From positions 144,071-208,070 of the forward strand of contig NZ_LMIA01000001.1 in NCBI RefSeq assembly GCF_001428565.1: 64,000 nt of DNA. The letters run 5' to 3'. The stretch comes from Nocardioides sp. Root190 (GTDB lineage Bacteria > Actinomycetota > Actinomycetes > Propionibacteriales > Nocardioidaceae). A program made the position numbers and the translations under genes. Positions within the stretch are counted from its first letter, which is position 1; the number at the start of each line of letters is the position of its first letter. This document shows, in pieces, positions 1 through 7,796 of this stretch. Below the pieces are notes generated by a model. It saw only the letters and a list, made by a program, of their open reading frames with translations, was not told where the DNA came from and searched no databases.

Positions 1-707
1 CGCACGCGGACGTAGGCGAGCGACTCGTCGCCGTCGAGCTCCCTCGTGCCAGCCTTCAAGGTGATGCCGTGTTCCTCGTCCTCGATGTCCTCGGGGATGC
101 AGACCTCGACACCGCCGAGCGCGTCGACCATGCCCTTGAACCCGGCGAAGTTCACCACGACGTACTTGTCGACGCGGATCCCGCTCAGTTGCTCGAGCTG
201 GGTGATCGTGCAGGCCGGGCCGCCGACCTTGTAGGCCTCGTTCCACTGTGCGTCCTGCTCACCCGGGATGACGGTCGTGCCGTCCTCCTCGTAGCAGTCC
301 GGCCGGTCGACGAGGGTGTCGCGCGGCACGGAGATGCCGTAGGCGAGGTCACGGTCCGCGGAGAGGTGGATCAGGATCGTCGTGTCCGACAGGCCGCCGC
401 CCGCCTCGCCGTCGACCTTGCAACCGTCGCAGTCGCGGGTGTCGGAGCCCATCACGAGGATGTTGAGCGGTCCCTGGACCACCTTCTCCGGACGGTTCTT
501 CACCTGCTTGTCGACCTCGCGGAAGTTCAGGTTGCCGTTCCAGTGGTCGTACAGGAGCGCGACGCCGACACCGGTCAGGAGTCCGAGGCTGGCCAGGCTC
601 GCCACGATGACGCGGACCACCGCGCGCTTCGGGTTGGGTGAACGACGCCGCCGACGCCGACCGCGGCGCGGTTGACTCGTGTCCTTCGGCGTGACCTCGT
701 CCGACAT
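1..707 (-). CDS. LCP (LytR-CpsA-Psr) family protein, C-terminus beyond the window
   Basis: About 235 N-terminal residues are visible, starting at the ATG at 707-705. A basic cytoplasmic tail (RRGRRRRRRS) is followed by one membrane segment near residues 28-50. The extracellular LCP domain follows, with the conserved NILVMGSDTR, SDTTILIHL and SVPRDT motifs. LCP enzymes transfer undecaprenyl-phosphate-linked glycopolymers (teichoic acid, arabinogalactan or capsule) onto peptidoglycan. The protein is a close paralogue of the LCP gene at 989-2329 and has the same orientation, so the two look like a tandem duplication within one operon. The stop codon lies left of base 1. Confidence 0.9.
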   Translation of the reverse strand, partial: MSDEVTPKDTSQPRRGRRRRRRSPNPKRAVVRVIVASLASLGLLTGVGVALLYDHWNGNLNFREVDKQVKNRPEKVVQGPLNILVMGSDTRDCDGCKVDGEAGGGLSDTTILIHLSADRDLAYGISVPRDTLVDRPDCYEEDGTTVIPGEQDAQWNEAYKVGGPACTITQLEQLSGIRVDKYVVVNFAGFKGMVDALGGVEVCIPEDIEDEEHGITLKAGTRELDGDESLAYVRV

Positions 708-798
708 GACTCTCCCGGCTCCGTCCGTGGCGTCGGCGACGTACGACGCGCTGGAGGACACCGTACGTCGCGAACCCCGCCACGGGAGGCCAGGCAGA

Positions 799-969
799 TC
801 AGCCGTGGTGCGGCGGAACCTGCTCCTTGAGCCACTTCTCGGACGCCGGCTCGCCGCTCGACGGGACCTTCTCGTCCTTCTCGTCGGAGGTGACGTCGGG
901 CAGCGAGTCACCGAAGATCGCGGCGAGGCGCTGCTTGCGCTTCCACTCCGGTTCGGTGCTGTCGCCCAT
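799..969 (-). CDS. small hypothetical protein between two LCP genes
   Basis: A 56-residue, highly charged, soluble protein beginning MGDSTEPEWKRKQRLAAIFGD, with no membrane segment. The reading frame can be extended upstream to 1032, but the ATG at 969 avoids overlap with the LCP gene and begins at a natural-looking N-terminus. It lies 19 nt downstream of the LCP gene at 989-2329 and 91 nt upstream of the LCP gene at 1-707, so it is probably cotranscribed. I do not recognise a family. The pattern EWKRKQRLAAIFGDxLPxxTxDE looks like a conserved small actinobacterial protein, but no function can be assigned. Confidence 0.65.
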   Translation of the reverse strand: MGDSTEPEWKRKQRLAAIFGDSLPDVTSDEKDEKVPSSGEPASEKWLKEQVPPHHG

Positions 970-988
970 CAGGTCTGCTCCGTCCGGC

Positions 989-2329
989 TCAGCACAGACC
1001 TGCGGCCGCGCGACCCTCGTCCGAGAGTCCACCGGACTCCTCGGTGCCGTTGCTGGCTCCCTCGCTCGCGCCGTCGGAGGCGTTGCCGCTGGCCGTCTCG
1101 CTGGCCCGGTCGCTCGCCGTACCCGACGGGGAGGTGCCCGGCGATCCGCTCACCGACGGCGTGCCGTCGGGGTTGTCGCCAGCGCTCAGCGCGTCCTTGA
1201 GGAACTCGGCGGTCAGTGGCTTGTCGCGACGGACCAGGCGCCAGAGCTTGTTGATCTCCGGGGTCCACTCCACGCCGCCGCTGACCTTGTCGGTGCCACC
1301 CCAGGGCGTGGTGATGAACTTGATGTTGTCGGCGCCGATGCCCTGCGCGGTCGCCGCGAGGTTGGCCATCTGCGAGATGTTCTTGAAGTCGGTCTGCAGC
1401 GAGGACGTCGCGGCGTTGATGAAGGAGATCAACCGGTCCGGCCGAGCGAGCATCCCGGCGGTGAGCGCCTTGTTGATCATCGACCCGATGAACGCCTGCT
1501 GACGCCGGGTCCGGTTGGTGTCGGTGCCGTCGCCGATCCGGTAGCGGGCACGGACGTAGGTCAGCGCCTCCTTGCCCCGGACCTCGCGCGTGCCGGCCTT
1601 GAGGTAGATGTTGCGCACCTCGTCGTTGATGTCCTCGGGGATGCAGACCTCGACGCCGTCGAGGGCGTTGACCATGTCCCTGAACCCGTTGAAGTCAACG
1701 ACGACGTAATTGTCGACCCGGATCCCGCTGAGCTGCTCGAGCTGGCGGATGGTGCACGCCGGTCCACCGGTCGCGAACGCGGCGTTCCACTTGGAATAGC
1801 TCGTCGCCGCCGCGATCTCGGAACCGTCCTCGCGGTAGCAGACGGGACGCATCACGGCGGTGTCGCGCGGGATCGAGATGCCGTAGGCGAAGGTGCGGTC
1901 GGCCGAGACGTGGAACAGGATCGTGGTGTCGGACAGGCCGCCACCGGACTCGCCGTCGATGCCGTTGCCCTTGCCGGAGCGGGTGTCGGAGCCCATCACC
2001 AGGATGTTGAGCGGCTCCTGGGGGCCGACGACCTCCTCCTTGACCGGGCGATCGTCGCCGAGCAGGGGGTCCAGGTCCTCACGGACGAGGTTGTTGTTCC
2101 AGTTGTTGTACAGCAGCACGACGCCGACGCCGGTGAACAGCGAGAGGCTGAGCAGGCTCGAGAGGATGACCTTGACGACGGTCTTGCCGGGCTGCGGCGC
2201 CTTGCGGCGCCCGCGCGAGCGTGAACCACGGCTGCGGGGCACGGCGCGGGAGGACGACACTCGGCGGGCCCGGCTGCCGGGCTCGCTGTTTCCACCCGGG
2301 CGGGACCCGGTCGGGGCATCGTCAGTCAT
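989..2329 (-). CDS. LCP (LytR-CpsA-Psr) family protein
   Basis: 446 residues. A long basic cytoplasmic N-terminus (residues 1-50) is followed by a membrane helix at about 53-73. The extracellular LCP catalytic domain carries NILVMGSDTR (108-117), SDTTIL and SIPRDT (152-157), and further in the conserved YVRARYRIGDGTDTNRTRRQ stretch typical of the family. The C-terminal 60 residues are low-complexity and rich in Ser, Gly and Ala. The family attaches glycopolymers to peptidoglycan at the outer face of the membrane. It has a tandem paralogue at 1-707. The ATG at 2329 is the first in frame and gives the usual N-terminal topology. Confidence 0.92.
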   Translation of the reverse strand: MTDDAPTGSRPGGNSEPGSRARRVSSSRAVPRSRGSRSRGRRKAPQPGKTVVKVILSSLLSLSLFTGVGVVLLYNNWNNNLVREDLDPLLGDDRPVKEEVVGPQEPLNILVMGSDTRSGKGNGIDGESGGGLSDTTILFHVSADRTFAYGISIPRDTAVMRPVCYREDGSEIAAATSYSKWNAAFATGGPACTIRQLEQLSGIRVDNYVVVDFNGFRDMVNALDGVEVCIPEDINDEVRNIYLKAGTREVRGKEALTYVRARYRIGDGTDTNRTRRQQAFIGSMINKALTAGMLARPDRLISFINAATSSLQTDFKNISQMANLAATAQGIGADNIKFITTPWGGTDKVSGGVEWTPEINKLWRLVRRDKPLTAEFLKDALSAGDNPDGTPSVSGSPGTSPSGTASDRASETASGNASDGASEGASNGTEESGGLSDEGRAAAGLC

Positions 2330-2620
2330 CGGTCACCTGGTCGTGCGGCCGCCTCGGGGCGGATCGTGAGTACGGGTCCTTGCAGCGCTGCCGAGTCAGC
2401 GGCCGTGCGACGCCGGGGCGCCACGCCCACCGTACGGAATCGGCCAAGCCCGGTGGGCTCGGAGTGCCGCATCAGTGGTACGACGCTCATTCTCACCGCT
2501 GGCACGTCCTGATCCCAATCCGGACCGGTCCGGTCGACCGGGGGTCATTTCTGCCTCGCCACCCGAACCTGACAAGATGTGTACCGCCTGCGCGCGGAGT
2601 CCCGACGACGTGCGCGGCCC

Positions 2621-2696
2621 GCCCCAGTAGCTCAGTGGATAGAGCAGCCGCCTCCTAAGCGAAAGGTCGCAAGTTCGACTCTTGCCTGGGGCACCA
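2621..2696 (+). tRNA. tRNA-Arg (anticodon CCT), CCA encoded
   Basis: Acceptor stem GCCCCAG pairs with CTGGGGC. The D-arm is GCTC/GAGC, and the T-arm is GCAAG-TTCGACT-CTTGC. The discriminator is A and CCA is encoded at 2694-2696. The anticodon loop CTCCTAA (2652-2658) puts anticodon CCT at 2654-2656, reading AGG. The anticodon stem is weak: G2647 faces A2663 and C2648 faces A2662, leaving three good pairs. All other canonical positions look intact. Confidence 0.93.
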
Positions 2697-2806
2697 TGCA
2701 ACCAATCCCCCACCTGACGCGTCTTCCTGTCGTGATCTGGATTGCTGCTCTCGTGATGTGGTCGCTCGTGCTGATGCTGGCGGGCGTGGCGATCGCGCGC
2801 CGCTGA
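2696..2806 (+). CDS. possible 36-residue single-pass membrane peptide overlapping the tRNA end
   Basis: The ATG at 2696 uses the last A of the tRNA CCA. The frame encodes 36 residues: a short polar start, one strongly hydrophobic helix (VVIWIAALVMWSLVLMLAGV, residues 12-31) and a basic end (AIARR). There is no separate ribosome-binding site because the upstream sequence is the tRNA T-arm. It could be a real small membrane protein read from the tRNA transcript or a chance frame in GC-rich DNA. No family is recognised. Confidence 0.25.
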   Translation: MQPIPHLTRLPVVIWIAALVMWSLVLMLAGVAIARR

Positions 2807-2809
2807 GGC

Positions 2810-3091
2810 TCAGACAGGGCGCGCCGGCGGCCCAGCGTGCCGTAGCCGGGCGAGCAGGATCAGCGCGCAGACGGGCGTGATCACCAGGTTCGGGATAGCG
2901 ATCGCCCACAGCTCGTTGGCGAACCCGTAGACGATCCAGGCCGCGCCCTGGACGGTCGCGATGGCCCAGGTCCACACGCTGAGGCCGCCCATGGCGACGG
3001 GGTCGTGGCGACGCCGGTGGGTACGACGCGCCTGCGGCAGGAACTGCGCCACGTCCACCACCCCGACGAGCCAGCCGAGCGCGGCCGTCAC
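2810..3091 (-). CDS. PQ-loop (SemiSWEET-like) membrane protein, second of a pair
   Basis: 93 residues from the GTG at 3091, chosen because GTG at 3091-3089 overlaps the upstream stop TGA at 3090-3088 (GTGA coupling). Three hydrophobic helices are visible: the first ends in the PQ motif (DVAQFLPQARRTHR), the second runs WTWAIATVQGAAWIVYGF, and the third NLVITPVCALILLARL. This is the three-helix SemiSWEET/PQ-loop architecture, whose members work as dimers to move small solutes such as sugars across the membrane. The immediate neighbour encodes a second, different three-helix unit. The substrate is unknown. Confidence 0.75.
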   Translation of the reverse strand: MTAALGWLVGVVDVAQFLPQARRTHRRRHDPVAMGGLSVWTWAIATVQGAAWIVYGFANELWAIAIPNLVITPVCALILLARLRHAGPPARPV

Positions 3092-3357
3092 CGCTGCCTC
3101 CGGCCCGCGGTCACCGCGGCGACGATCACGCTCGCACAGACGAGGTTGACGACCCCGGCCAGCACGACCGGGCGGGCGTGCATCGAGGTGCCGTAGGTGA
3201 TCAGCAGGACGTTGAAGACGATCGCCACCAGGTAGGTGCCCCGGCTCAGCGCGGCCAGCGCCTCCGGGTCGGCGCGGTGCCGGACGGCGCGGACGGCCTG
3301 CGGGATCCACATGGTGGCGGCGCCGGCCGTGCCGACGTAGCCGACGGCCTCGATCAC
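3088..3357 (-). CDS. PQ-loop (SemiSWEET-like) membrane protein, first of a pair
   Basis: 89 residues from a GTG at 3357, preceded by a GGGGA ribosome-binding site about 7 nt upstream. Three helices can be seen: an N-terminal helix ending ATMWIPQAVRAVRHR with the PQ motif, a middle helix (GTYLVAIVFNVLLITYG), and a third (VVLAGVVNLVCASVIVAAVT). Its stop overlaps the start of the next PQ-loop gene by four bases. The two units are not identical, so a heterodimeric transporter is plausible. The gene lies 16 nt downstream of the phosphopantetheinyl transferase and may share its transcript. Confidence 0.78.
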   Translation of the reverse strand: MIEAVGYVGTAGAATMWIPQAVRAVRHRADPEALAALSRGTYLVAIVFNVLLITYGTSMHARPVVLAGVVNLVCASVIVAAVTAGRRQR

Positions 3358-3373
3358 GACCAGTCCCCGGATC

Positions 3374-4123
3374 TCAGCCGAGGACGGCGACGGCGGCGCC
3401 GTACCCCTCGGGGACGATCACGTCGCGGACCGACCACCCGCCGATCACCCGACCCGCGGCGTCGTCGGTGCCGAGGTAGTCGAGGTGCGGGTCGCGGCCC
3501 AGGCCGATCCCGATGCCCTTGAGGTAGGCCTCGGTGCGCGACCAGGCGCGGGTGAACCGGACCGTGGCGCGGCCACCGTCCAGGGTGCCGTTGGCGGCGG
3601 CCTGGATCTCGCTCGTCTCCCGGGGGTGCAGCAGGTTCGCGAGGGCCACCGGGTCCTCGGGGTGGCGCTCGACGTCCACACCGACCGCGACGTCGGCGAT
3701 CCCGATCAGCACCTGGCCGGGCGTGTGCGAGAGGGAGAACTCGAGACCGGCACCCTCGGCGCGCGGACGGCCGTGCGGCTCGCCGCAACCGGGGCAGTCG
3801 TGACGACCCCAGACGACCTTCTCGGGAGGCGTGTCCGTCGCCGTACCCACGACCAGACGGGCGGCCGCGTGGGCGAGGACGTAGGCGCGGCGAAGCTCGG
3901 CCCGGACGTACGCCGACGCCTGATCACGCTCGGCGTCGTCGAGCCAGGCCGCGCCCACGTCGTGCTCGTCGTCACCGAAGTCGGCGATCTCCATGCGCCA
4001 GACCCCGAGACCGACACCTGCCTCGGCGCGGGGCGCCGGGGTGTCGAGGAAGGACCCGAGGGTCCAGGGATCGACCGGGATCGCCGATCGATCCGGTACT
4101 GCCTCTGCCACGTCGCGACTCAT
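3374..4123 (-). CDS. 4'-phosphopantetheinyl transferase superfamily protein (Sfp type)
   Basis: 249 residues from the ATG at 4123. A longer in-frame extension upstream is Arg/Pro-rich and looks non-coding. The C-terminal half has the Sfp-type signature: SLSHTPG (131-137), GVDVE (148-152, Mg-binding Asp and Glu) and WSRTEAYLKG (194-203). The last motif is a variant of the usual WxxKEAxxK, with Thr replacing the first Lys. The pair CPGC at 110-113 is an unusual insertion. The enzyme transfers phosphopantetheine from CoA to carrier proteins of polyketide, nonribosomal peptide or fatty acid synthases. No carrier-protein gene is nearby, so the target lies elsewhere in the genome. Confidence 0.82.
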   Translation of the reverse strand: MSRDVAEAVPDRSAIPVDPWTLGSFLDTPAPRAEAGVGLGVWRMEIADFGDDEHDVGAAWLDDAERDQASAYVRAELRRAYVLAHAAARLVVGTATDTPPEKVVWGRHDCPGCGEPHGRPRAEGAGLEFSLSHTPGQVLIGIADVAVGVDVERHPEDPVALANLLHPRETSEIQAAANGTLDGGRATVRFTRAWSRTEAYLKGIGIGLGRDPHLDYLGTDDAAGRVIGGWSVRDVIVPEGYGAAVAVLG

Positions 4124-4173
4124 CGCAGACGAGGCTAACAAGGTGATGGTGGGCCCCACCCCACCCCGTCGCC

Positions 4174-4584
4174 TCAGGCCGGGTCGCCCTCGTCCCGCGC
4201 CGCCTTCGCCCGTGCCCGGGCGGCCTTGGCGATCGTGTCCTCGACGACCGAGTTCATCCGCGAGCCGTTCGGCCAGCCGTCGTAGTGGCAGGCGAGGATG
4301 ACGAGCTCGCGCAGCGCCTCCTCGTCGAGCTCCTCGTTGGCGAGTGCCGCCGGGATCTGGATGCCGAGGACGTCGTTGGCGCGCTGGCCGACGAGCATGC
4401 CGATGAGGAACAGGCGCCGGTCCCGCGTGCTCAGGCCCGGGCGCTGCCAGATGTCGCCGAACAGGTGCTCGGCGGTGTAGCGGAAGAAGTCGCCGTCGCC
4501 GTCGGTCATGTCGAAGCCGTAGACCTCCTCCATCTTCTCCAGGCCGCGGCGTCGGGCCTCGGGGAGGTCGTCGAACTTGCCCAT
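4174..4584 (-). CDS. carboxymuconolactone decarboxylase (CMD) family protein
   Basis: 136 residues, all helical, in the length range of CMD-family proteins. The N-terminus MGKFDDLPEARRRGLEKMEEVYG and the central block TRDRRLFLIGMLVGQ fit the gamma-carboxymuconolactone decarboxylase/AhpD fold. The ACHYDGWP region replaces the CxxC of peroxidase-type members, so this is more decarboxylase-like than AhpD-like. Its start overlaps the stop of the upstream dehydrogenase (TGATG), making it the last gene of the catabolic operon. The real substrate is unknown. Confidence 0.78.
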   Translation of the reverse strand: MGKFDDLPEARRRGLEKMEEVYGFDMTDGDGDFFRYTAEHLFGDIWQRPGLSTRDRRLFLIGMLVGQRANDVLGIQIPAALANEELDEEALRELVILACHYDGWPNGSRMNSVVEDTIAKAARARAKAARDEGDPA

Positions 4585-5447
4585 CAGTTCTCCTTGTCGT
4601 CCGGCAGCCCGAGACCGGGGCCGAGTCGTTCGATCGCGAGCTCCGCGAGGGGTACGTCGACACCCAGGTCGTGTGCCAGCTGGATGGCGAAGCCGAGGTC
4701 CTTGACCCCGAGCGAGGTGACGTTGCTGAACACGCCGTGCCAGAAGTCGGCCGGGTCGAGGGTCGCAGTCGTCTCCCGGTGCATGATCGCGCCCGGTCCC
4801 CCGGTGATCGCGTCGGTGTGGCGTACGACGTCCCCGAGGTCCTTCAGGCTCAACCCGGCCGCCTCGGCGAGACGCTGGGCCTCGGTCGCGGCGGTGAAGG
4901 CGATGAAGTGCATCATGTTGCGGGCCAGCTTGAACTTCGTCCCGGCGCCGATCGGCCCCGCGTGGACGACCTTGCTGCCCAGGGCGCGCAGGACCGGCTC
5001 GGCTGCCGTGAAGGCGGCGGCGTCGCCGCCCACCATCAGCGCGAGACTCCCGTCGACGGCACCCATCGCGCCGCCGGAGACCGGCGCGTCGAGGACCTTC
5101 ACTCCGTGCCTGGTGGCGGTGGACTCGAGCTCGGCCGGTGTCGACGGCGCGACGGTCGAGTGGATGACCACGGTGAGGCGGTCGCCCGCGACACCGAGCA
5201 CCTCCCCCAGCACGTCACGCACCTGGCCGTCGTCACGCACCATCACGCAGAGCACGTCACACTTCGCCGCCATCGCGGCCACGCTCCCGGCGATCCGGGC
5301 ACCGGCCCGCTCCGCCTCGGCCAGCGGATCCGGCGCGACGTCGTACACCCAGACCTCGAGGTCCGCGGCCTCCTGCTGCTGCGCGAGGCGCAGCGCCATC
5401 GGCTTGCCGATGTTGCCGAGCCCGATGAATCCGACGATCGTCGTCAT
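4584..5447 (-). CDS. NAD(P)-dependent oxidoreductase, 3-hydroxyisobutyrate dehydrogenase family
   Basis: 287 residues. The N-terminal Rossmann motif is GFIGLGNIGKPMALRLA (6-22). The family active-site region DAPVSGGAMGA and the catalytic-lysine block GAGTKFKLARNMMHF follow, so the enzyme looks catalytically complete. The family oxidises beta-hydroxyacids (3-hydroxyisobutyrate, tartronate semialdehyde, 6-phosphogluconate-like). It sits between an SDR and a CMD-family protein and overlaps the latter by one base. It presumably acts on a hydroxy-acid intermediate of the block's catabolic pathway. Confidence 0.85.
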   Translation of the reverse strand: MTTIVGFIGLGNIGKPMALRLAQQQEAADLEVWVYDVAPDPLAEAERAGARIAGSVAAMAAKCDVLCVMVRDDGQVRDVLGEVLGVAGDRLTVVIHSTVAPSTPAELESTATRHGVKVLDAPVSGGAMGAVDGSLALMVGGDAAAFTAAEPVLRALGSKVVHAGPIGAGTKFKLARNMMHFIAFTAATEAQRLAEAAGLSLKDLGDVVRHTDAITGGPGAIMHRETTATLDPADFWHGVFSNVTSLGVKDLGFAIQLAHDLGVDVPLAELAIERLGPGLGLPDDKEN

Positions 5448-5466
5448 GCCGCTGACCTCCAGGCCC

Positions 5467-6216
5467 TCAGAGCCGGAACGTCTGGCCGCCGTCGACCGCG
5501 AGCACCTGACCGGTCACCCACGACGCACTGTCGGACAGCAGGTAGAGCAGCGCACCGACCATGTCGTCGACCGAACCCATCCGCTTGATGGCGAGCGAGT
5601 TGCGCACGATGTCCTTGGCCGCGTCGCCCGCCTGGGTGCGGGTGGCCTCGGTGTCGGTCGGGCCGGGCGCGATCGCGTTGACCCGGATCCCCTGCCCGCC
5701 GAGCTCGTGGGCGAGCTGCTGGGTGAGGCTGTTGGTCGCCGCCTTGGCGAGACCGTAGAAGCCGGAGTAGAGGTACGCCGCCGTGCTCGACTGGTTGACG
5801 ATCGCTCCCCCGCCGCGCTTGGCGATCTCGGGGTAGACCGCGCGGGTCATCACGAGCGCACCGTCGAGGTTCACCGACATGAACTTTTTGTAGTAGTCCC
5901 AGTCGACCGAGATCAACAGGTTGAACTCCATTGCACCGTAGATCGCGGCGTTGTTGACCAGGTGGTCGATCCCGCCGAACTCCGCGACGGTGTGCGTCAC
6001 GAGTGCCTGCGCGGACTCCGCGGAGGAGACGTCGCAGCTGACGAAGATCGCCTTGCCGCCGTCCTCGTTGATGCTGGCGGCGACCTTGGCGCCCGCCTCC
6101 TCGTTGAGGTCGGCGACGACGACGGAGGCGCCGTGCGTGGCGAGTGCGCGGGCGTAGGCCTCGCCGATGCCCTGGGCGGCGCCGGTGACGACGACGACCT
6201 TGTTCTCAAAGCTCAT
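5467..6216 (-). CDS. short-chain dehydrogenase/reductase
   Basis: 249 residues from the ATG at 6216. The frame extends to 6270, but that part lies in the palindromic repeat and is unlikely to be coding. Classical SDR features are present: the NAD(P) motif TGAAQGIG (11-18), the acidic residue of VVADLNEE (NAD preference), NNAA, the catalytic Ser in NQSSTAAY, and YGLAK with Tyr and Lys. The C-terminal VTGQVLAVDGGQTF is typical. It is 119 nt downstream of the ALDH gene, separated by twin palindromes that may set its expression apart. The substrate is unknown. Confidence 0.87.
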   Translation of the reverse strand: MSFENKVVVVTGAAQGIGEAYARALATHGASVVVADLNEEAGAKVAASINEDGGKAIFVSCDVSSAESAQALVTHTVAEFGGIDHLVNNAAIYGAMEFNLLISVDWDYYKKFMSVNLDGALVMTRAVYPEIAKRGGGAIVNQSSTAAYLYSGFYGLAKAATNSLTQQLAHELGGQGIRVNAIAPGPTDTEATRTQAGDAAKDIVRNSLAIKRMGSVDDMVGALLYLLSDSASWVTGQVLAVDGGQTFRL

Positions 6217-6234
6217 TCTCTGCTCCTGTGTGTG

Positions 6235-6332
6235 CTGCAGGGATCCCCTCTGCAGCGGGGAAACCTGCACTTACTGGCCGTTGCAACCGTCAGGAAGTGC
6301 AGGGATCCCCTCTGAAGCGGGGATCCCTGCAC
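6235..6332. repeat. twin 36-bp palindromes between ALDH and SDR genes
   Basis: Copy B (6297-6332) is a perfect hairpin: GTGCAGGGATCCCC, an 8-nt loop TCTGAAGC, then GGGGATCCCTGCAC. Copy A (about 6235-6270) is a diverged version with the same loop core (TCTGCAGC) but GGGGAAACCTGCAC in the right arm, so its stem is interrupted. The copies are direct repeats about 62 bp apart. There is no T-run, so this is either a transcript-processing or attenuating structure or a mobile repetitive element. Confidence 0.8.
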
Positions 6333-6335
6333 CCC

Positions 6336-7796
6336 TCATGCCGGCTCAGCGATGGTTTTCATCTCCAAGTACTCCTCGAACCCCGCGACACCCATCTCGC
6401 GCCCGATCCCGGACTGCTTGTAGCCACCGAACGGCGCGTCGGGGCTGAACCAGACGCCTCCGTTGACGGCAAGGGTGCCGGTGCGGATCCGGGCGGCGAC
6501 GCCCTTGGCGCGCTCGAGCGAGCCGGAGTCGACGGAGCCGGACAAGCCGTACGCCGAGTCGTTGGCGATCCGGACGGCGTCGTCGTCACCGTCGTGCGGG
6601 ATCACGACGAGGACGGGTCCGAAGATCTCCTCCTGCGCGAGGCGGGAGGAGTTGTCGAGGCCGGCCACCACGGTGGGCTGGATCCAGTTGCCGGGCTTGT
6701 CGATGACAGCGCCGCCGGTGGCGAAGGTCCCGCCCTCCTCGAGCGCCACCGCGAAGTACGCCGCCACCCGCTCGCGCTGCAACGGCGAGATCACCGGACC
6801 GCAGATCGCGCCGGGGTCGGCAGGATCCTTGGCACCGATCGACTCCATCGTCTGCGCAGCGACGGCGACGGCCTCGTCGTACTTCTCCCGCGGGACGATC
6901 AGGCGGGTCGTGATGGCACAGCCCTGGCCAGCGTGGATGCAGGCGGCGAAGGCGGTTCCGCCGGCCACCGCGGCCACGTCGGCGTCGTCGAGGGCGATCG
7001 CGGCGGACTTGCCGCCGAGCTCGAGGAAGACCTTCTTCAGCGTCGGCGCTGCCGCCGCCATGATCGCCTTGCCCACCGAGGTGGAGCCGGTGAAGGACAC
7101 CATGTCGATGCGCGGGTCGGTGGACAGGACCGAGGCGACCTCGTTGGAGCGCGGCGTGACGACGTTGAAGACGCCGGCCGGGATGTCGGTGTGCTCGGCG
7201 ACCAGGCGGCCCAGCTCGGCCGCCACCCACGGGGTGTCCGGCGCGGGCTTGAGGACGACCGTGCAGCCGGCGGCGAGCGCCGGACCGACCTTCGCGAGGT
7301 TGATCTGCGTCGGGACGTTCCACGGGGTGATCGCCGCGACGACGCCGACGGCTTCGCGGCGGACGGTACGCCGTGAGCGGATCCCCATCGGCGCAGCAAC
7401 TCCGAGGTCGGACTCGAACTCGTAGCCCTCGGCGAGGTCGGTGACCCACTTCAGGCCGTCGACGGGGACGTCGAAGCCGGCCGCACCCATCATGAAGCCG
7501 GGCATGCCGACCTCCACCGTCGTCAGCTCGCGGAACGCGTCGGCGTTCTCCAGCAGCGCCGTGTGCAGCTGGCGCAGGCAGTGCACCCGGAACGCGTGGT
7601 CGGTGGACCACGCCGTGTCGTCGAAGGCCCGGCGTGCGGCGGTGATCGCGGCGTCGACGTCGGCGGCGGTGCCGTCGGGCGCCTGGCCGATCTCCTCGCC
7701 GTTGGCCGGGTTGAGGATCGGGTACGACGACCCGTCGCTCGCCGCGACGAGCTTGCCGTCGATCAGCTGCTGCGCCGCGGGGGGCAGGGCGGTCAC
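6336..7796 (-). CDS. aldehyde dehydrogenase family protein
   Basis: 486 residues from the GTG at 7796, which overlaps the upstream stop (GTGA). A 92-residue upstream extension of the frame is Arg/Pro-rich and overlaps another gene. The ALDH signature is complete: PWN at 158-160, SFTGSTSVGK around 234-243, the general-base Glu259 in LELGGKS, catalytic Cys293 in HAGQGCAITTR, and EEIFGPVL near the C-terminus. It oxidises an aldehyde to an acid with NAD(P). It follows two P450s and a ferredoxin, so the substrate may be an aldehyde made by P450 oxidation. The order resembles the aldA neighbourhood of mycobacterial cyp51 (recalled). Confidence 0.9.
   Translation of the reverse strand: MTALPPAAQQLIDGKLVAASDGSSYPILNPANGEEIGQAPDGTAADVDAAITAARRAFDDTAWSTDHAFRVHCLRQLHTALLENADAFRELTTVEVGMPGFMMGAAGFDVPVDGLKWVTDLAEGYEFESDLGVAAPMGIRSRRTVRREAVGVVAAITPWNVPTQINLAKVGPALAAGCTVVLKPAPDTPWVAAELGRLVAEHTDIPAGVFNVVTPRSNEVASVLSTDPRIDMVSFTGSTSVGKAIMAAAAPTLKKVFLELGGKSAAIALDDADVAAVAGGTAFAACIHAGQGCAITTRLIVPREKYDEAVAVAAQTMESIGAKDPADPGAICGPVISPLQRERVAAYFAVALEEGGTFATGGAVIDKPGNWIQPTVVAGLDNSSRLAQEEIFGPVLVVIPHDGDDDAVRIANDSAYGLSGSVDSGSLERAKGVAARIRTGTLAVNGGVWFSPDAPFGGYKQSGIGREMGVAGFEEYLEMKTIAEPA

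Noticed and set aside
4285..6315. 676-codon plus-strand open frame
   Set aside because: It is antisense to three well-supported minus-strand genes (CMD, dehydrogenase, SDR). It has no recognisable domain and is a GC-rich shadow frame.
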